Assembly (NCBI GenBank): GCA_020629055.1
Contig: JAHDEB010000032.1
Location: 1-40,623, forward strand
Reading direction: 5' to 3'
From: Chloroflexota bacterium
GTDB taxonomy: Bacteria; Chloroflexota; Anaerolineae; Promineifilales; Promineifilaceae
DNA: 40,623 nucleotides
Shown here: positions 22,401 through 29,480 of the stretch, one piece after another
How positions within the stretch are numbered: the first letter of the stretch is position 1
How the letters are laid out: each line of letters opens with the position of its first letter
Notes under the pieces: generated by a model
The model's input: only the letters and a program-made list of their open reading frames with translations
Database searches by the model: none
What the model was told of the DNA's origin: nothing
Made by a program: the position numbers and the translations under genes

Positions 22401-25196
22401 CTCTAAGTTCATCTCAGATAAGCCGGCCGTAAACTGGCTTACCCAAATGCGTCCGTCAGAAGTTTGTGCAATATCGGTTACTGTATTTCCAAGCAATCCA
22501 TTTCCGGTTTTTATGACCTGCCATTCTCCACTTTGCGGGTTTAATATTAGAAGCCCATCATCTGATTCTTCTTCTACCCCTGTGCCTGCCCAAATCATTC
22601 CGTCTGCAAACTGAATAACTTGCCAAATGCCTGTACCTGCATCAATTGCATCTGAAAATTCCCATGATTCCCATCGGTCTTCATCAGGGTAGTATTGATT
22701 AATCCCATTATTGGACCCAATAAGTAAGCAGTTGCAGTACTCAGACCATGAAAGTGCCTGGAAGAATCTTCCCACTAACGGAGTCTCTTGATCTTGATAA
22801 TGAAGTGTCTTTGATTCACCCGTTTCTTCATTATATTCCCAGATATGATCCCCCAAACCTGCCCAAATGATCCCGTCAGAAACGGAAGCAACGCTCCATA
22901 CGGTAAATTCTGGTATAGACGAATTTAAAGGAGTAAATGAAGTCCATTCTCCGGTAATTGGATCATATCGACTTAACCCCTCTTTTGTCGCAAACCATAC
23001 GATTCCATTCTCTGCTTCAAAAATATTGTAAGCTCGATTGCCTATTGGCCCATCGTCTGTAATTTGAAAATGTGTATAGCTGTCATCTTCTTCTCTGCGA
23101 AACAAACCTAAGTTTGATGTCAACCAAAATTCTCCTGAAGGGGCAAAAAATGTTTCAGATAATTGATAATCAAATAATTTTGTGTTTGTTGTGTCTAGCT
23201 TGATCCAAATTCCGGTTTCAGGGTTGAGTTCTTGGACTCCCCCAACAGAAGTTATATATATATTTCCTTCTGGCCCAACTTTTATAATAGGACTTCCATT
23301 AACCAATAAGTCGGAGTTTTCTACAGTTAAGTTCTGGAAGGTTTGGTTGTTTGGATCATATTTGACTACACCGTTTTCTTGGGTACCAATCCATATAACG
23401 TCATCAGATCCGATATCGATTGAATATAACTTGTTATCTGGCAAACTACTGTTTTCAGCATTAAATATGGTCCAGTTTTGAGTCTGATTATTATAATGCT
23501 TGAATCCGTGAGCAAAGGTTATGAACCAAACTCCGCCTTTTGAGTCAACGACATAATCTGAAATCTGCCCTTCTCCTAATCCTACTTCCTCATCAAAGCG
23601 TGAAAAAAAGCGCCACTTATCGCTATCATCGTCTAATTGATAGTAACCACTATGGTCACTAATCCAAACTTGGTCTTTTGCATCTGTGGAGAATTGAAAG
23701 TTTTCAGGGTGCTGAGTCTCAAGATCAACCTCATGCCAAGTTTGGGTACTCGGATCATATCGATGATAGTGTTTGATGCCATCGCGCTCGGTTTTAGTAT
23801 AGATATTATTTTTTGAGTCTTTCAAAATTTGCTCAACATCAAAAGATGGAAGCATTGAATTTTGAGGGGTCCATTTTATATATTTTGTATTGCTTCCCTC
23901 TGAAAGATCCCATTGAACTAAACCGCCGGTGGTTGCTAGGATCGGTTCTTGATCAATCCAAATCAAGTCTGAAATACCGTTTGCCCCAACACTATTCCCT
24001 AATATTCCCACTCCGATGATATTTAAATCAGCTCGCTTTATCGGTGAATCTTGAGAGCCTACATTAATTACAACTTGTTCAGATAGCCCATTTAGGGAAG
24101 CTGTAACTGTAATTGGTTTACTGACTAGCTCTTCTGCGTTTGGCAAAGCGATCCCATATCTGGGTGTAACCTCACCCGGGAAGTATTTTGTTTCGCTTCT
24201 GTAAAATGATCCATTGGATTCAATTTCGATTTCGATTCCTGGCTGAGGAGATCCATTACTTGCGCTATATCCCCAAATGCACATTACATTTGGGAAGCCG
24301 GGGAAAAAGCGAGTCCCGCCACTGTTCCTAGGGAAGAAACGGGTTCCACCGCTATTTCGGAATGGGTCTGTATCGTTACAGTGCCATCCAATAATAATGT
24401 TTTTTTGCTGCGTTTCATCTCCAGAAACGGTTAGAGTTTGGGTGGCTATCTCCGATTGATATTCAGATGTGACAGTGAGCCGATCCCCTTGAGCGATTCC
24501 GGGCAACTCGGCCGCACTGACCTTGTAAATCGGGTAACTCTCATTAGGGTCTTCGGCCGTTATCGTCGTAACTTGGACGGCCGGTGAACCATAAGATACC
24601 GTTACGACAGCTCCTGATACAGGCCCTTGTGCTTCATAATCAACTACGTGACCCCACAAAACCCGATCATCAAAAGCCGAAGATGTTGAAATAATGATGT
24701 CAAATTCTTGATTATGGGTATCAAAATTTGGGAACACAATCAACTGACGTTGAATTTGAACATTGTCTGATGTGACCGTGACCGTAACCGGCTCGAAAAA
24801 TGTTGGATCGAGTGAGCTAATATCGAGTCCATAGGCTGGCTCAGCCGACCCTGCGTGATAAAAAGTCTCGCCAGAGACAGATTGCCCGTCTAAGCTAATT
24901 TCTACCTGTGCTCGGTTGATTGGTTCAAGTGTCCCATTGGATAATTTAAGCACCCGGCCGTGGATGCATACCGTATCTGGATCCATTAATTCACCAGAAC
25001 CACATGGAACACCAATTACCTCAACGTCTGAATTAGAAGTATGTGTAGGAGCTGTAAATCTCGTTTCAATCTGGTTAAGAGAAAAAGGTTGCGAAAAAGT
25101 TTGGTCAGCTCCAAAGAAGGCCAGCATTAAAATTAAAGTGCTTGCGATGGTAGTGGGCAACCGCCATAAAATCGATTTTTTTTGGCTTTTATCCAT
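19407..25196 (-). CDS. giant secreted beta-propeller / C25 (gingipain-like) protease
   Basis: The 1929-residue protein has a signal peptide (about 1-36), then three Ig/carboxypeptidase-regulatory-like domains (about 45-390). Next are many two-component-regulator-propeller repeats (about 392-1010; motifs like IWIGTQENGVVKYDP and VWFATKEGLSRYDP), and CARDB/DUF11-like domains (about 1020-1255). A peptidase C25-like domain (about 1265-1640) and a C-terminal beta-sandwich follow. The gingipain-type dyad is visible as His1520/His1521 in SNHH and Cys1550 in IGCHAG. C25 peptidases belong to the same caspase-like fold clan as CHAT. The sequence ends LPVVTR, close to the C-terminus expected of a secreted protein. 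Start: ATG 25196 preceded by AGAGGA. Residues near 284-303 contain a tandem decapeptide (RNSGGTRFFP twice). The CHAT gene follows within about 10 nt. Confidence 0.88.
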   Translation of the reverse strand: MDKSQKKSILWRLPTTIASTLILMLAFFGADQTFSQPFSLNQIETRFTAPTHTSNSDVEVIGVPCGSGELMDPDTVCIHGRVLKLSNGTLEPINRAQVEISLDGQSVSGETFYHAGSAEPAYGLDISSLDPTFFEPVTVTVTSDNVQIQRQLIVFPNFDTHNQEFDIIISTSSAFDDRVLWGHVVDYEAQGPVSGAVVTVSYGSPAVQVTTITAEDPNESYPIYKVSAAELPGIAQGDRLTVTSEYQSEIATQTLTVSGDETQQKNIIIGWHCNDTDPFRNSGGTRFFPRNSGGTRFFPGFPNVMCIWGYSASNGSPQPGIEIEIESNGSFYRSETKYFPGEVTPRYGIALPNAEELVSKPITVTASLNGLSEQVVINVGSQDSPIKRADLNIIGVGILGNSVGANGISDLIWIDQEPILATTGGLVQWDLSEGSNTKYIKWTPQNSMLPSFDVEQILKDSKNNIYTKTERDGIKHYHRYDPSTQTWHEVDLETQHPENFQFSTDAKDQVWISDHSGYYQLDDDSDKWRFFSRFDEEVGLGEGQISDYVVDSKGGVWFITFAHGFKHYNNQTQNWTIFNAENSSLPDNKLYSIDIGSDDVIWIGTQENGVVKYDPNNQTFQNLTVENSDLLVNGSPIIKVGPEGNIYITSVGGVQELNPETGIWIKLDTTNTKLFDYQLSETFFAPSGEFWLTSNLGLFRREEDDSYTHFQITDDGPIGNRAYNIFEAENGIVWFATKEGLSRYDPITGEWTSFTPLNSSIPEFTVWSVASVSDGIIWAGLGDHIWEYNEETGESKTLHYQDQETPLVGRFFQALSWSEYCNCLLIGSNNGINQYYPDEDRWESWEFSDAIDAGTGIWQVIQFADGMIWAGTGVEEESDDGLLILNPQSGEWQVIKTGNGLLGNTVTDIAQTSDGRIWVSQFTAGLSEMNLEGEIIQHYTLENSLMPFNSIDDLEVDQFDRIWAATKGGLMLFDPIGNSWEQFNIGEELGGTSEFLFNLSFGQSNDLWASSDNGSIHWFMPIVQADLEVDLSGPSRIDYTNLSPMQYTLVITNTGEMAARTDLSFQFPISSTVGAFSLPTEPENNGNISIGVLDPIESVTYSFELIPTQGWQPNQLFSVVVAADANGRETTISNNRATVQTQVVQPDQIDLSVELQGPSILANSGIDELRIIIINRGDKASLLEQINLIVPDQVSVIDAFPQALNGTNTTWNVPPLNPGELYEINFQIDFPTESGNGKIELSAVLPQASDESYLANNQATIAVPFNLGQIETLILVSPNRLSNQYGASTVLEELYRLAEHDAVKGLVINLEEEAGMGSELVDFDTFPSDWEQANQTAESIKSLIDSYIQQLPTVQYIVLAGGDSIIPHYRIDDENPTEWKERNYAIQVVENERTFSAMLANKMLTDDYYAAERPLVPQSFFWATDSPIYLPSISIGRLAETPEEITKVTQAFWDNNGVFSLDSALIGGDDFLAGDLVSRQCDLLETAGFTLTCADSDETFSSAILNTNPDSIWTSFHSNHHSMGLFGSAIEAAAFRELDGTLPMMGTIGCHAGLNVIDHGLVTDFDFVQGMALNGGTMIGSTSYTYGSSWDVNYTESLMEIFMHRLLTSNNESAGHLLRQAKQDYFNQRPWFDHLDAKTLMPMTYYGLPMARFALPEGVRRKAVKTENASQLDLENNIVSLKFEASDFIRNETADGTIFAYKGETINQHRLPIQPLHLKQVPFLKDGEEIKGILITDAMFNDIENFDPVVNESWAMGAQRQLDVVEPILEKAEWDRELPAGLIITPEREQIDATISFVPGLFNADTNVERLFNQISLELIYGDLEAIAPSYIDEIKTDQVNGKSIIRIKTTGNGSDRVTILYELDSSWRTIELTFDASMQEWSGSIPQEIERYHIQIVSQTGDVNKSGWLLTNPLSTFSRQVFLPVVTR

Positions 25197-25240
25197 ACAT
25201 TTTCCTCTATGCAGTTGGATTTCTGAATTTGATTTTCGTT

Positions 25241-25912
25241 TTAGGGCACAGAAACAGACTCGATTTTAAAAGTTTTGTTCGGTATTGAAATGATCAGGTC
25301 GTACAGCTCTCCTGCAATTAGACCCGCGATGTGGGCCTCCCCATACTGACCAACGGCCGATTCGATAGCGCTTTCTTTAACTTCGCCACTATGATCTAAG
25401 GCGATAATGGAGCTACCTTCGAGCTGAGAAACCTTCTGCGATTTTAAGGTTATAAACAAATCACGCAATTCGCTATTTTGCGAATGGAGAGTAGGGTCTA
25501 ATTCGATAGAAAGTTCATCTGATAGATTGATTTCTAATGAGTTTAGGGCAAAAGTGCTTCCACGCACGGGTGCAGCCTCGGCAAGAGAAAATCCACCAAA
25601 TAAAATAATCCGTTCTATACGCTTTTGCAATTTACTCGCCAGTGTTGCTTTACCAGGCCTATTTGGAATAGCTATATCAAGCGTTTCATTCGCTTCGGTT
25701 GATGCAAATCCCAATAAAAGTTTTGTTTCAAGCATGCAATCTGCGCACACGTTCAAATGGCGTGCAAAACTATTGTCTTCTTCTCTAACTTTCTCAAAAG
25801 GTGTTTTATGGTCTGATAATTGTGCCATGATAATCAGAGCTTCATCACAAGAAATGTCATCACTATCGGCCGTAAATATTCGATTTAGTCCTTTTTCTTT
25901 TATTTCTTTCAT
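25241..25912 (-). CDS. soluble zinc-finger putative anti-sigma factor
   Basis: This 223-residue protein sits 66 nt downstream of the sigma gene and 44 nt upstream of the C25 gene. Its N-terminal part contains Cys22 and a His52-x3-Cys56-x2-Cys59 group (RHLNVCADC), matching the HxxxCxxC zinc-binding signature of zf-HC2/ZAS anti-sigma domains. Unusually, I see no clear membrane span. The second half (about 115-223) is predicted beta-rich, ending in a repeat-like segment (GEAHIAGLIAGELYDLIISIP) that resembles a small Ig/transthyretin-like domain. By context and the zinc motif it most likely holds the sigma factor inactive. Whether one of the neighbouring caspase-fold proteases cleaves it is an open idea, not something the sequence shows. 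Confidence 0.7.
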   Translation of the reverse strand: MKEIKEKGLNRIFTADSDDISCDEALIIMAQLSDHKTPFEKVREEDNSFARHLNVCADCMLETKLLLGFASTEANETLDIAIPNRPGKATLASKLQKRIERIILFGGFSLAEAAPVRGSTFALNSLEINLSDELSIELDPTLHSQNSELRDLFITLKSQKVSQLEGSSIIALDHSGEVKESAIESAVGQYGEAHIAGLIAGELYDLIISIPNKTFKIESVSVP

Positions 25913-25978
25913 TTCTTATATTTTGTTTAATTACCTTTCATATCTTATGACCACTAGAAAGAGCCAGAGTTACAAAAA

Positions 25979-26572
25979 TCAGATTGCCATAACATCGTTA
26001 ACCGATTTGTAGCCATACCCTTCTAAACAAGCACGAATTTCACGCCGGGCTCTGGATGCGATTTGATTGACATTGTTTCTTGACAAACCTAATTCTTCAG
26101 CAACGTCTCCGGGATTTTGGAGATCTATGTCAAGCATATGGAAGATGATCTTTTTATTCCCTTTGAGTAATTCTAAACAAGGTTGTAGCCTCTCTAAAAT
26201 CGTTTGATTGCTGACGGTTTTTTCTGGTTTGTCTTCAGCCGGATGGATCTCAGATTCGAGATCAAGATGCTCGGTAAAAACCTCTTTTTTTAGCAAACGG
26301 AAAAGCTCCCTCGTTATGATTGCCCAGTAGTAGCTTCGGAAAGATGACCTGAATCCGAAATTGGCGATTCCTCTTGATATCAATCGTTCATAAGCCCGTA
26401 TGGCGGCATCATAGCCAATATCAACTGGTTGGTTATATTTCCTAGCGATTTTTTGGCTGTCTAAAAACAAAAATTCCCAAAGGTTATTCAAAGCTTGTTC
26501 GTCTTCTTGTTTTAATAGCCGAATAAACTCCTCATCGGACCCAAACATTTCTTCCAGTTTTTTTTGTGTCAT
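25979..26572 (-). CDS. ECF-like RNA polymerase sigma factor
   Basis: The 197-residue product has the two-domain layout of ECF sigma-70 proteins. A sigma region 2-like helical part lies at about 14-95 (FIRLLKQEDEQALNNLWEFLF, then DIGYDAAIRAYERLI and FRSSFRSYYWAIITRELFRLL). A region 4 helix-turn-helix lies at about 140-190 (NPGDVAEELGLSRNNVNQIASRARREIRACL). It is divergent, so assignment rests on the layout and the HTH rather than on strong family motifs. It is the first gene of the minus-strand set with the zinc-finger protein, C25 protease and CHAT protease, and probably directs their transcription. ATG 26572 lies about 28 nt from the inferred transcription start. Confidence 0.8.
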   Translation of the reverse strand: MTQKKLEEMFGSDEEFIRLLKQEDEQALNNLWEFLFLDSQKIARKYNQPVDIGYDAAIRAYERLISRGIANFGFRSSFRSYYWAIITRELFRLLKKEVFTEHLDLESEIHPAEDKPEKTVSNQTILERLQPCLELLKGNKKIIFHMLDIDLQNPGDVAEELGLSRNNVNQIASRARREIRACLEGYGYKSVNDVMAI

Positions 26573-26606
26573 AAATCTGCTGAATTACTCAAGAGAATAT
26601 TGATAT

Positions 26607-26635
26607 ATCGTAGTGAAAAATGTCGGGCGGGTCAA
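26607..26635 (-). promoter_or_regulatory. predicted promoter of sigma/C25/CHAT operon
   Basis: Read on the minus strand, TTGACC (26635-26630) and TACGAT (26612-26607) are separated by exactly 17 bp, close to housekeeping sigma-70 consensus. Transcription would start near 26600, about 28 nt before the sigma gene's ATG. The rest of the 304-bp gap 26573-26876 holds only the 17-bp repeat and the ribosome-binding site of the divergent gene. Confidence 0.45.
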
Positions 26636-26816
26636 CTAATGATTGAGATGCTCTATGCTTTTATCAAATTTCGCTATTTCTCTAGTTTTTCGAAGCTAAC
26701 CTACATGTTTATCCTTGCCTTAAAAGATATAGTCATGGTACAGAAAATTCTCTGGCCTTTTTAGCCAAAATTTGGATAGACTTTAGCTTGTTATTGTCAG
26801 GATGAGGGGCGTTTGG

Positions 26817-26833
26817 GGACAAACTTTAATGGC
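26817..26833 (+). repeat. 17-bp exact repeat, copy 2
   Basis: Second copy of GGACAAACTTTAATGGC (first at 46-62), 44 bp before the amidohydrolase start and upstream of its GGAGG. Position suggests a possible operator or leader element. Confidence 0.4.
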
Positions 26834-26876
26834 CAGATACAATCGTTTGAAATTGAAAAAGGAGGCGCAGTAACTG

Positions 26877-28340
26877 ATGAAAATCAAGCTAAAAGGGGCA
26901 TTTGTCGTTGGCTTTGACGGAACTGACCATGTGATTTATCAGAACGGTGAGCTGGTTTACGTTGATGATCGTATCGAGTTTGTAGGGCATGGTTATCCCC
27001 ATCCTGTTGATAAGGTTGTTGATGCGGGCCTAGCGATTATCGGCCCTGGCTTTATCGACTTAGACGCATTGGCTGACATCGATCATGCGATTCTGGATAC
27101 ATGGGTATCGCCGGAAATCGGGTTGGGGTTGCAGTGGTCGGCCGATTACTTCCTCAATCATCGTCGAGATCTGTTTTCTCCAGAAGAAGAGGCATTTAAA
27201 CATTATTTTGCTTTGAGCCAACTGGCTTTAAACGGTGTGACCACCTTTATGCCGATTGCGGGTGAACAATATAAACGGTGGTGTGAAACCTATGAAGAGT
27301 GGGCCGACGTCGTTGACATTGTGGGGCAATTGGGATTACGCGCTTACCTTGGCCCCAGCTATCGATCTGGGGTGAATGTTGTACACGGCGATGGGAGACG
27401 TGATGTGCTGTGGAACGAAGCGGAAGGGGAACGTGGGTTACAAGATGCGGTCCGATTTGTTGAAGATTTTGATGGTGCGCATGACGGCCGGGTCAAAGGA
27501 TGTTTGTTGCCAGCCCGCATCGAAACGGTGACACCTGATCTTCTGATCCAGACCAAAGAGGCGGCCGAAAACCTGAACTGCCTCATTCGGCTCCACTGTT
27601 TGCAGGGAATAACTGAAAAAGAGTTTTTGCTTGAATGGTATGGCAAAACCCCGCTTCAAATGCTGATCGATCTTGATTTGCTGGGGCCACGCCTGTTGAT
27701 CCCCCATGCGATTGTGTTGGACACTGACAAACGATCTGACCAAACTGAAAGCGAGCTAGAGATTTTGGCACGCTCTGGTTCGCCAGTGATCCATTGCCCG
27801 TTGATATTTGCCCGTGTTGGCCAAGCGCTTAACTCGTTTAAACGCTACCAAACGGCCGGGATAAAATTTGCCTTGGGCAGTGACACCTTTCCCCCTGATA
27901 TGATTCGGGTGATGGAAACGGGGGTCAATGCTGGGAATTGGGCGGAAGGGCGAGCTGATGCCCATCAAGCGGCCGATATGTATCGGGCCGCGACGCTGGG
28001 TGGGGCGCAGGCGTTGGGGCGTGATGATTTAGGGCGGCTTGAAGCAGGCGCAAAAGCGGACATCACGATCATCGATTTAAGCGACTATCGCTTGGGGCCG
28101 ATCGATGATCCGATTCGGACCTTAGTGATGATGGGGAACGGCCGGAATGTACGTGATGTGATTGTAGACGGCCGGACCATCGTAGAAAATGGGCAGATTC
28201 CAGGGTTAGATCAGGACGGGATGCGGCATCAGGCGCAGGCTTATTTTGAAAAAATGCGGGCGGCCTACCCCGGGCGAGATTACAAAAATCGGCCGGAAAC
28301 GGAGTTGTTCCCCCCATCTTTCCGCACGATTGAGCGATAA
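26877..28340 (+). CDS. amidohydrolase-superfamily protein lacking the N-terminal His-x-His
   Basis: The 487-residue cytoplasmic protein follows a strong AAAAAGGAGG. It has the composite beta-sandwich plus TIM-barrel layout of guanine deaminase/chlorohydrolase-type amidohydrolases: IIGPGFID at about 55-61, later barrel strands IRLHCLQG and LLIPHAIVLD with their His residues, LGSDTFPPD with the usual catalytic Asp, and the C-terminal GRLEAGAKADITIIDL...VIVDGRTIVENGQ. The strand-1 metal pair, normally HxH after GFID, is replaced by Asp63-Ala-Leu65. Either metal binding differs or a specialised subfamily is involved; the substrate cannot be named. It stands alone, divergent from the sigma operon and convergent with the winged-helix gene 64 bp away. 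Confidence 0.85.
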   Translation: MKIKLKGAFVVGFDGTDHVIYQNGELVYVDDRIEFVGHGYPHPVDKVVDAGLAIIGPGFIDLDALADIDHAILDTWVSPEIGLGLQWSADYFLNHRRDLFSPEEEAFKHYFALSQLALNGVTTFMPIAGEQYKRWCETYEEWADVVDIVGQLGLRAYLGPSYRSGVNVVHGDGRRDVLWNEAEGERGLQDAVRFVEDFDGAHDGRVKGCLLPARIETVTPDLLIQTKEAAENLNCLIRLHCLQGITEKEFLLEWYGKTPLQMLIDLDLLGPRLLIPHAIVLDTDKRSDQTESELEILARSGSPVIHCPLIFARVGQALNSFKRYQTAGIKFALGSDTFPPDMIRVMETGVNAGNWAEGRADAHQAADMYRAATLGGAQALGRDDLGRLEAGAKADITIIDLSDYRLGPIDDPIRTLVMMGNGRNVRDVIVDGRTIVENGQIPGLDQDGMRHQAQAYFEKMRAAYPGRDYKNRPETELFPPSFRTIER

Positions 28341-28404
28341 GCGCAAGCTATTATGTATCGTGGGGAGGGATTATGTTGTTCCGTCAGCTATTTGCCACAC
28401 CCCT

Positions 28405-28680
28405 TTATTTTAAATTTGCAACAAACATCAACGCCCCATCTGAGTTCGTGTCAGATTCAACAACCAGCCCTTTCTGGGCCAAAGCCTGCAGCAAAACGAT
28501 CACCTGAGATTGGTCTAGCTTGAATCGAGAAGCCAATGCTGAAACCCCTCTGTTTCGCTTCCCCATTAAAAAGCGGAGCGTTGCAACAACCGGAGCCGGA
28601 AACTCTAATAAGTCGGCCGGTGCAAAACCATCTCGCTTTTCCATTGCATCAACCGCTTCTTTGATCTGTTCAAAATCCAT
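28405..28680 (-). CDS. small winged-helix protein
   Basis: This 91-residue protein starts immediately after the stop of the MinD-like gene (TAA directly followed by ATG), so the two are translationally linked. Residues about 27-75 look like a winged-helix DNA-binding domain (VVATLRFLMGKRNRGVSALASRFKLDQSQVIVLLQALAQKGLV). A short strand pair ends the protein. It could be a DNA-binding partner of the ATPase or a protein-protein wHTH. It is the last gene of the seven-gene minus-strand operon. No specific family is recognised. Confidence 0.75.
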   Translation of the reverse strand: MDFEQIKEAVDAMEKRDGFAPADLLEFPAPVVATLRFLMGKRNRGVSALASRFKLDQSQVIVLLQALAQKGLVVESDTNSDGALMFVANLK

Positions 28681-29469
28681 TTAGGCAGCCTCCTCAACCG
28701 ACGCACGATCCTCTTCACCCAAAAGCAGTTCAGCCACATGGCGCAGCTGTTGGGTAATCGGGTGGTCGGGGAAATGGAGCGCAAAAATGCCGGAACTGGC
28801 CAGTGACATCATCTCGTCAGAGTGGGGAAGCACGGCGGCCGTTGTCACCTCGTACGCCTCTTCCACCTGCTCTTTAATCGTCGCAGGGTCGAGAATCTCT
28901 GGCGCTTTATTCACCATCAAATATAGATTGGGAACATGCAGCCGTTTTGCAACCTGCACCGTCACATGCGTCCCCTGATAATCTTGCTGGTCCGGCCGTA
29001 AAATAATCGCCAGCGCGTCTGAAACCGCAATCGAAAGCAGGGTTTCATCGTTCAAGCCAGGATGGGTGTCGATGACCAAAACGTCTAGGTCCAATTCATC
29101 TAACAGATCTTCAAATCCGTCGTTTAGCGTGACCGGGTTGTACCCTTCGCGCACAATTTTGGCGATTTCGGCCGGATTAATGCTGGATGGCACAAGATAA
29201 ACTTTTCCATCAACCGGCACCCCCAAACGATGGGTCACATCGTGAGCCGCTTCGACAATTTCGCATCGGCCGAAAAGATAATCATTGAGCGTTTTGCCCA
29301 TGTCCTCTTCTTCAAGCCCAAAAAGCACATGAATCCCAGGGGACGGAATATCTGTGTCGATAACCGCCACCCGCAACCCCTTTTCTGCAAAGATAGCACT
29401 GATATTGGCCGAGGTGTTCGATTTACCCGTCCCACCGCGATAAGAATGAATGGAAATAATATTGTTCAT
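28681..29469 (-). CDS. MinD/ParA-family ATPase with Arg in the signature-lysine position
   Basis: A 262-residue deviant Walker ATPase. The P-loop is YRGGTGKSNTSAN (residues 10-22), switch I-like VIDTDIPSPG follows, and the Walker B-like segment is VLVIDTHPGLND. The nucleotide base region is LYLMVNKAPE. The fold and length fit MinD/ParA proteins, which dimerise on ATP and position cargo or receptors at membranes or on the nucleoid. The first lysine of the KGGxGKS signature is Arg11. A C-terminal amphipathic membrane-targeting helix is not evident; the end is acidic (LLGEEDRASVEEAA). Only 11 nt separate it from the Cache-HAMP gene, suggesting it acts with that receptor. Confidence 0.88.
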   Translation of the reverse strand: MNNIISIHSYRGGTGKSNTSANISAIFAEKGLRVAVIDTDIPSPGIHVLFGLEEEDMGKTLNDYLFGRCEIVEAAHDVTHRLGVPVDGKVYLVPSSINPAEIAKIVREGYNPVTLNDGFEDLLDELDLDVLVIDTHPGLNDETLLSIAVSDALAIILRPDQQDYQGTHVTVQVAKRLHVPNLYLMVNKAPEILDPATIKEQVEEAYEVTTAAVLPHSDEMMSLASSGIFALHFPDHPITQQLRHVAELLLGEEDRASVEEAA

Positions 29470-29480
29470 AAGGTTTCTTT

